64,000 nucleotides of DNA from Siccirubricoccus sp. G192 (GTDB taxonomy: Bacteria > Pseudomonadota > Alphaproteobacteria > Acetobacterales > Acetobacteraceae), in the NCBI RefSeq assembly GCF_019084075.1, contig NZ_JAHREN010000001.1, forward strand, positions 3,693,501 through 3,757,500, read 5' to 3'. Numbering within the stretch: position 1 is the stretch's first letter; each line of letters starts with the position of its first letter. The notes beneath the pieces were generated by a model. That model did no database searches. It saw only the letters and a program-made list of their open reading frames with translations, and was not told where the DNA came from. Below are positions 59,129 through 64,000 of this stretch, piece by piece. The translations under genes and the position numbers were made by a program.

Positions 59129-60301
59129 CTAGCGCGGCGTCAGCCGGCCGACAATCAACCCGCCCACGCCGCTGAGCGCGACCACCAGCGCCATCGGTAG
59201 CGCTGTGCCGTCCTGCAGGGTGGCGACCAGCAGGCTGGCCAGGGCGCCCACCCCGAATTGCGTCATGCCGATGACGGCGGAGGCGCTGCCGGCCACCCGC
59301 CCTTGCGGCCCCATGGCCAGCGCCGCAGCGATCGGCATGATGCCGCCAAGGCTGGCGATGAAGGCGAAGAGCGTCGCGACCAGCGCCGGGAAGCCGCCCC
59401 AGCCGGTGGTCGCCGTCAGCAGCAGCGCCGCGCCGGCCACGGCCGCGGCAGCCTGGGCCACCGGCAGCATCCGCGCCGGCGGCACCCGATGCGCCAGCCG
59501 CCCCACCACCTGCGACACCACCATGAGACCGATGGCATTGGCGCCGAAGAACAACCCGTAGCGTTCCGGCGGCACGCCATGCAATTGCATGAAGACGAAG
59601 GGTGAGCCGGCAATATAGGCAAACAGCCCGCCCATCGGCAGCGTGCCGCTGAAGGTGCTGCCGAGGAAGCGGCGGTCGCGCAGCAGGCGAAGATAGATGC
59701 GCAGCGCCTCGGCCAGACCGCCATGCTGGCGGTGCTCCGGGGGCAGGCTTTCCGGCAGCAGCAGCGCGATGGCCAGCGCCAGGGCAACTCCATAACCCGC
59801 CAGCAGCCAGAAGACCGAACGCCAACCGAACTCCGTCACCAGCCAGCCGCCGAGCAGCGGCCCGAGGATGGGCGCCAGGGCAAAAACCAGCATGAGCTGC
59901 GACATCAGCCGCAGCATGGCGGCACCCTCCGCCAGGTCGCGCACCACGGCGCGGCCGATGACCAGCCCGGCGCATCCCCCCAGCGCCTGCATCAGCCGCA
60001 GCCAAGTGAGGCCGAGAATGCCATCCGCCAGCGCACAGCCCACCGAGGCCAGCGCGAAGACCCCCATGCCGATGCAGAGCGGCAGCCGCCGCCCGAGGCG
60101 GTCCGAGAGCGGCCCATAGACCACTTGGCCAAGCGCCATGCCGAGGAAGGAAGCGGCCAGGGTCCGCTGCACGGCCGCCGGGCTGGCACCAAACTCGGCG
60201 CCCAGGGCGGGGAAGGAGGGCAGGTAGATATCGGTCGAAATCGGCCCGATGGCGGTCAGGGCACCGAGGAGGATGATGACGCTGAGGGAAATGCCACGCA
60301 T
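59129..60301 (-). CDS. Bcr/CflA family multidrug efflux MFS transporter
   Basis: A 390-residue, twelve-segment inner-membrane drug/proton antiporter of the DHA1 class. Motif A between segments 2 and 3 reads YGPLSDRLGRRLPL, and the N-terminal ISTDIYLPSFPALGAEFG is the Bcr/CflA hallmark. Motif C-like GPLLGGWLVTEFGWRSVFW follows. It is last in a minus-strand run after an SDR and an acyl-CoA ligase (51-bp gap). Substrate unknown; family members export bicyclomycin, chloramphenicol or sulfonamides. Confidence 0.9.
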   Translation of the reverse strand: MRGISLSVIILLGALTAIGPISTDIYLPSFPALGAEFGASPAAVQRTLAASFLGMALGQVVYGPLSDRLGRRLPLCIGMGVFALASVGCALADGILGLTWLRLMQALGGCAGLVIGRAVVRDLAEGAAMLRLMSQLMLVFALAPILGPLLGGWLVTEFGWRSVFWLLAGYGVALALAIALLLPESLPPEHRQHGGLAEALRIYLRLLRDRRFLGSTFSGTLPMGGLFAYIAGSPFVFMQLHGVPPERYGLFFGANAIGLMVVSQVVGRLAHRVPPARMLPVAQAAAAVAGAALLLTATTGWGGFPALVATLFAFIASLGGIMPIAAALAMGPQGRVAGSASAVIGMTQFGVGALASLLVATLQDGTALPMALVVALSGVGGLIVGRLTPR

Positions 60302-60352
60302 GGCCGGCTGGGTATCACCCGGCGCCGCACCGGACCAGGGCGGGGGCTGCGG

Positions 60353-61930
60353 TCAGAAGCCCGCCCCCTCTGCCTCCATCCGCTGCCGCACCAGGGTTTT
60401 CGGTACCTTGCCATAGCCGGATTTCGGCAGCGCCTCCCAGACCAGCACACGCAGCGGCTGCTTGTAGCGGGCGAGGCGCGGGGCGAGATGCGCCAGCACC
60501 TCCGCTTCCGTCACCGCGGCGCCGGGGCGCGGCACCACGGCGGCGATGCCCGCCTCGCCCCATTTTGGATGCAGCAGGCCGACCACCGCGCATTCCAGCA
60601 CGGCGGGATGGGTGAGGATCGCCTCCTCCACCTCGCGCGGATAGACGTTGCTGCCGCCCGAGATGTACATGTCGCCGGCGCGGCCGGTGAGATGCAGGAA
60701 GCCGCGCGCATCGAGATGCCCAAGGTCACCGGTATGGAACCAGCCGAAGCGAAAGGCTTTCGCGTTGGCCTCTGGGTTCTCGAAATAGCCGGCGAAGACG
60801 GCGGGGCCGCGGACGCAGATCTCGCCGGTCGTGCCCGGCGGCAGGCGGCGCCCGGCCTCGTCCAGGATGGCAATGTCCATGCCGGTACGGGGCGCGCCGA
60901 CGGAACCGAGCGGGAAGGATGGGTCCTCCGCCAGGCTGTGCTGGTCCGGCCGCAGGACGGTGATGTTCCCCGTCACTTCGCCTAGGCCGAAATACTGCAC
61001 CAGGCAGGGGCCGAGCACCTCCAGCGCCCGTTTCTGGTCGGCGCGGTACATCGGCGCCCCGGCATAGATGACGTGGCGCAGCGAGGAATGGTCGCGCTCG
61101 CCCGCCGCGGGGTGGGCCACCAGCGCGTTCAGGATGGTCGGCACGGTGAACATGTTCCCGACGCGATGTTCCTCCACCAGGCGCCAGGCCTCCTCCGGGT
61201 CCAGGCGCTCGGCCGGCAGCAGCACGGTGCGGGCGCCACGCGCCACTTGGCCGAGCTGGTGGATGCCGGCGCCATGCGAGAGTGGCGCCACCACCAGGGA
61301 GGCGCTCCGCTCGGTGACGCCGGGGAAGAGATCGGCCAGGTGGTTGGTGACGACGAAGGCCAACTGGCCATGCGTCAGCACCGCCGCCTTGGGCCGGCCA
61401 GTGGTGCCTGACGTGAAGAAGAACCAGGCGGGGTCGCCGTATTCGACATCCGCCTCATGGTCCGGGGACGGCGGCGTGGCGGCAGCCAGCGCCGCTTCGT
61501 AATCCACCTCATCGGCACGGGCATCGCCGGTGGCCAGGACGAATTCGCACCACGGTCCGGCGCCCCGCACCGCATCGGCATGCCCTGCGAAGCCGCGGTC
61601 GCGCAGCATGGCCCGGGCGCGGGAGGTGGCGGCGAGATAGGCGACCTCGGGCGGGGTCAGCCGGAAATTGGTGGGCACCCAGACGGCGCCGAGCTTGAAG
61701 CTGGCCCACATGCTTTCGAACATGGCGTTGGTGTTGCGGGAATGCACCAGCACCCGGTCGCCCCTACCGATGCCACGTACCCGCAGCGCCGCGCAGAGCC
61801 GGTCCACCCGGGCGTCCAGTTCCGCCCAGGTCCAGCGGCGGTCGCCCCAGACCAGGGCGATGTGGTCCGGCAGGCGGCGGGCCGTCTGGGTGAGCAGACG
61901 GCCGAGATTCATGGCGGTGGCGGGGCCCAT
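60353..61930 (-). CDS. AMP-dependent acyl-CoA synthetase
   Basis: A 525-residue ANL ligase. Motifs are WFFFTSGTTGRPKAAVLTHG, FGLGEVTGNITVL, GWFHTGDLGHLDARGFLHLTGRAGDMYISGGSNVYPREVEE and the catalytic Lys in PKSGYGKVPKTLV. Start ATG 61930 lies 9 bases after the SDR stop; MNLGRLL at residue 7 is an alternative. With the SDR and the TRAP transporter divergent from it, it may belong to uptake and activation of an organic acid. Confidence 0.9.
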   Translation of the reverse strand: MGPATAMNLGRLLTQTARRLPDHIALVWGDRRWTWAELDARVDRLCAALRVRGIGRGDRVLVHSRNTNAMFESMWASFKLGAVWVPTNFRLTPPEVAYLAATSRARAMLRDRGFAGHADAVRGAGPWCEFVLATGDARADEVDYEAALAAATPPSPDHEADVEYGDPAWFFFTSGTTGRPKAAVLTHGQLAFVVTNHLADLFPGVTERSASLVVAPLSHGAGIHQLGQVARGARTVLLPAERLDPEEAWRLVEEHRVGNMFTVPTILNALVAHPAAGERDHSSLRHVIYAGAPMYRADQKRALEVLGPCLVQYFGLGEVTGNITVLRPDQHSLAEDPSFPLGSVGAPRTGMDIAILDEAGRRLPPGTTGEICVRGPAVFAGYFENPEANAKAFRFGWFHTGDLGHLDARGFLHLTGRAGDMYISGGSNVYPREVEEAILTHPAVLECAVVGLLHPKWGEAGIAAVVPRPGAAVTEAEVLAHLAPRLARYKQPLRVLVWEALPKSGYGKVPKTLVRQRMEAEGAGF

Positions 61931-61939
61931 GCTGTCCTC

Positions 61940-62695
61940 TCAATTCCCCGGCGGCATCAGCCCGGCGCCGGCATAGCCGCCATCCACCGCGATGGCCTGA
62001 CCGGTGAGATAGCTGCTTTTCGCCTCGTCCAGCAGGAACAGCACCATGGGCGTGATCTCCTCCGGCGTGGCATAGCGGCGGAGCGGCAGGTGGCGCAGCC
62101 ACTGCGCGCGCATCTCCGGCCCATGCAGCCGCGCCACCAGCGGCGTCTCGACCGGGCCGGGGCAGAGCGCGTTCACCCGGATGCCGTAAGGCGCCAGGTC
62201 GATCGCCATCACCTGCGCCAGGTTGATCACCCCCGCCTTGGAGGCGCCATAGGCCACCCGCCCCTTTGCCCCGCGCAGTCCGGTCACCGAGGCGATGCAG
62301 AGGATGGAGCCGCCGCCCGAATCCCGCATCGCCCGCCCGGCCGAGCGGGCCAGCAGGAAACTGCCGGTGACATTCACATCGAGGATGCGGCGGAACAGCT
62401 CGGTCGGCGTGTCGAGCGCCGGAATATCGGCGGCGATGCCGGCCGCGGCGACGGCGCCGGCCAGCCTGCCCTGCCCGGCGGTGGCGGTGATCCAGGCTTC
62501 CACTGCCGACTCATCCGTCACGTCCAGCGCGGTGATGCTGGAGCGGGCGGGGTCCAGAAGGTCGCGTGCCCTTTCCAGCGCCGCCGGATCGCGATCGGCC
62601 ACCGCCACGCGCCAGCCCTCGGCCAGCGCCGCCTCCGCCACCGCCAGGCCGATGCCGGAGGCCCCGCCCGTGATCGCCAGCACCCTCTCGGCCAT
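61940..62695 (-). CDS. Short-chain dehydrogenase/reductase
   Basis: A 251-residue classical SDR with TGGASGIGLAVAEA (cofactor loop), a CIASVTGLRGAKGRVAYGASKAG active-site region (Ser, Tyr, Lys) and the C-terminal YLTGQAIAVDGGYAGAGL. ATG at 62695 matches the conserved start. It is the first gene of a three-gene minus-strand run and is divergent from the TRAP binding-protein gene across 88 bp, which should hold both promoters. Substrate unknown. Confidence 0.88.
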   Translation of the reverse strand: MAERVLAITGGASGIGLAVAEAALAEGWRVAVADRDPAALERARDLLDPARSSITALDVTDESAVEAWITATAGQGRLAGAVAAAGIAADIPALDTPTELFRRILDVNVTGSFLLARSAGRAMRDSGGGSILCIASVTGLRGAKGRVAYGASKAGVINLAQVMAIDLAPYGIRVNALCPGPVETPLVARLHGPEMRAQWLRHLPLRRYATPEEITPMVLFLLDEAKSSYLTGQAIAVDGGYAGAGLMPPGN

Positions 62696-62783
62696 TGTTT
62701 CCCCCCTTGCGCCAGGTGGGGCATCATCGCATCCCGGGCGGGCGGGTGCAGCCCGGCAATCGCCACGATTCGGGGAGGGGCCA

Positions 62784-63827
62784 ATGAACACAGCAATTAC
62801 GCGCCGGAGCGCGGTGCTCGCCGGATTGGTGGCCCCTTTGGCCGCCCCGGTGGTGGCGCGGGCGCAGGCGGGCTACCGGGCGGAATACAAGCTCTCGGTG
62901 GTCGGTAACCGGCCGATTCCCTTTGCCGAGGGCGCCTTTATCTGGGCGGACCTGATCACCCAGCGCAGCGGCGGCCGGATACAAGTAAAAGTCTATCCCG
63001 GCAGCCAGTTGGTCGGCGGCGACCAGACGCGGGAGCTTCTGGCCATGCGCCAGGGCGTGATCGACTTCGCCGTGCTCTCCACCATCAACATCTCGCCGCA
63101 GGTGCGGGAGGCCAGCCTGTTCCAGCTTCCCTTCCTGATGCCCGACCACCGCGCCTTCGATGCGGTGATCCGCGGCGAGCCGGGGCGCGACATCTTCAGC
63201 GTGATCGAACGCCGCGAGGTGGTGCCGCTGGCCTGGGGCGAGAACGGCTTCCGCGAGATCTCCAACAGCAAGCGGGCCATCCGCGCGCCCTCCGACCTGC
63301 GCGGCATGAAGATCCGCTTCGCCGCCGGCAACATCTTCAAGGACATCTACGAGGCATTGGGCGCCAATCCGGTGCAGATGTCCTTCGCCGACCTGCAGCC
63401 GGCGCTCTCCACCGGCGCGGTGGACGGGCAGGAGAACCCGATCAACCTGTTCCTGGCCTTCCGCATGGACACGCTGGCGCAGAAGCACCTCACCATCTGG
63501 AACTACGTGAACGACCCGCTGGTCTTCGCCCTCTCGAAGCAGGTCTGGAACAGCTTCTCCGCCGCCGACCAGCAACTCGTGCGGGAATGCGCCGAGGAGG
63601 CCGGGCGGCAGCAGATCGCGCTGACCCGCAAGGGTTTGGGCATGGAGGATGCCGACCGGTCCTCGCTGGAGGAACTGGCCCGGCGCGGCGTCGAGACAAC
63701 GGTGCTGAGCGCCGCGGAGAAGCGCGCCTTCGCCCAGGCCACCCGGCCGGTCTACCAGAAATGGGCCGGCACCGTCGGCGCCGATCTGGTGCGGAAGGCG
63801 GAGGCGGCGGTCAGCGCGGTCTCGTGA
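62784..63827 (+). CDS. TRAP transporter substrate-binding protein (DctP family)
   Basis: A 347-residue periplasmic receptor for a TRAP importer. The N-terminus MNTAITRRSAVLAGLVAPLAAPVVARAQA looks like a signal peptide with a twin-Arg start, cleaved near residue 29. The mature part has the DctP features ISNSKRAIRAPSDLRGMKIRFA, with the conserved Arg that binds carboxylates, and FADLQPALSTGAVDGQENPINL. ATG at 62784 follows GGGGAGGGG. Its stop overlaps the GTG of the small membrane subunit. The ligand is probably an organic acid. Confidence 0.92.
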   Translation: MNTAITRRSAVLAGLVAPLAAPVVARAQAGYRAEYKLSVVGNRPIPFAEGAFIWADLITQRSGGRIQVKVYPGSQLVGGDQTRELLAMRQGVIDFAVLSTINISPQVREASLFQLPFLMPDHRAFDAVIRGEPGRDIFSVIERREVVPLAWGENGFREISNSKRAIRAPSDLRGMKIRFAAGNIFKDIYEALGANPVQMSFADLQPALSTGAVDGQENPINLFLAFRMDTLAQKHLTIWNYVNDPLVFALSKQVWNSFSAADQQLVRECAEEAGRQQIALTRKGLGMEDADRSSLEELARRGVETTVLSAAEKRAFAQATRPVYQKWAGTVGADLVRKAEAAVSAVS

Positions 63828-64000
63828 CAGCGGAACTCGACCCCGGCGCATTGGCGCCGGACCCGCCGACCCGGGTGCCGCTCACGCTGGAGAAGTTGCT
63901 CATCGCCGCCGCCATGGCGGCGATGGCGCTGATCACCGCGGCCAATGTGGCGATCCGCTATCTCTCGAATGTCAGCCTCGCCTTCACCGAGGAATATTCG
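63824..64000 (+). CDS. TRAP transporter small permease (DctQ family), partial at window edge
   Basis: The first 59 codons of the next gene, starting at GTG 63824 and overlapping the binding-protein stop by 4 bases. After a proline-rich start comes an amphipathic LTLEKLLIAAAMAAMALITAANVAIRYL segment, typical of the first membrane helix of DctQ proteins, then FTEEYS. It continues out of the window, where the large permease DctM is expected. Confidence 0.82.
   Translation, partial: MTAELDPGALAPDPPTRVPLTLEKLLIAAAMAAMALITAANVAIRYLSNVSLAFTEEYS

Overview
The window is very GC-rich, almost fully coding and bacterial. Gene content suggests a free-living alphaproteobacterium, probably Rhodospirillales/Acetobacteraceae (Roseomonas-like). 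Pointers are a FlaF-type flagellin locus, a leucine/isovalerate degradation operon joined to a Liv-type ABC transporter, a TRAP transporter and many acyl-CoA ligases. The taxon is inferred from gene content, not from a marker gene. I saw no rRNA, tRNA or CRISPR array.

Layout. (1) 1-2709: a pile of insertion-sequence remnants. An IS66 3' end abuts the left end of a 3'-truncated IS3 element, which is followed by an IS30 element whose transposase carries three lesions. (2) 2918-8269: a Dpp/Gsi-type peptide ABC importer (two permeases and a fused double ATPase) with an M20 peptidase, but no binding-protein gene. (3) 8330-13393: a six-gene queuosine operon (queA-tgt-queF-queG-queC-VUT transporter) in which every junction overlaps. 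(4) 26708-13410, minus strand: livG, acyl-CoA ligase, livH, livM, livK, livF, acyl-CoA ligase, isovaleryl-CoA dehydrogenase-like, then mccB and mccA. This forms an uptake, activation and oxidation pathway for a branched-chain acid or leucine. (5) 26793-29739: a glycerophosphodiesterase and the ergothioneine pair egtB-egtD.

(6) 30095-43466: a surface-glycan and flagellin-modification region. It holds a flippase, a sugar C-methyltransferase, a CDP-glucose synthase, several glycosyltransferase-like genes, a SPINDLY-type O-glycosyltransferase, a TPR-methyltransferase, flaF, flagellin and a small methyltransferase. (7) 43594-46203: a modular SGNH, three CBM and GH16 protein with three 417-bp tandem repeats. 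A perfect 20-bp palindrome lies in front of it. (8) 46426-53500: divergent oxidoreductases, a GNAT, an acyl-CoA ligase/thioesterase/quinone-reductase operon and an SDR. (9) 53596-64000: PhzF, a cysteine-less thiolase with a DUF35 partner, an atypical enoyl-CoA hydratase with an acyl-CoA ligase, a run of strong hairpins, an MFS/ligase/SDR operon, and the start of a TRAP transporter.

An unusual global feature is that eight chromosomal genes between 15.6 and 43.4 kb are each broken by a +1 base in a short G/C context, nine lesions in all. Removing one base at each site restores a full-length family-typical protein. This looks like systematic sequence error or G-tract instability rather than ordinary decay. 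Coordinates below give the repaired gene spans.
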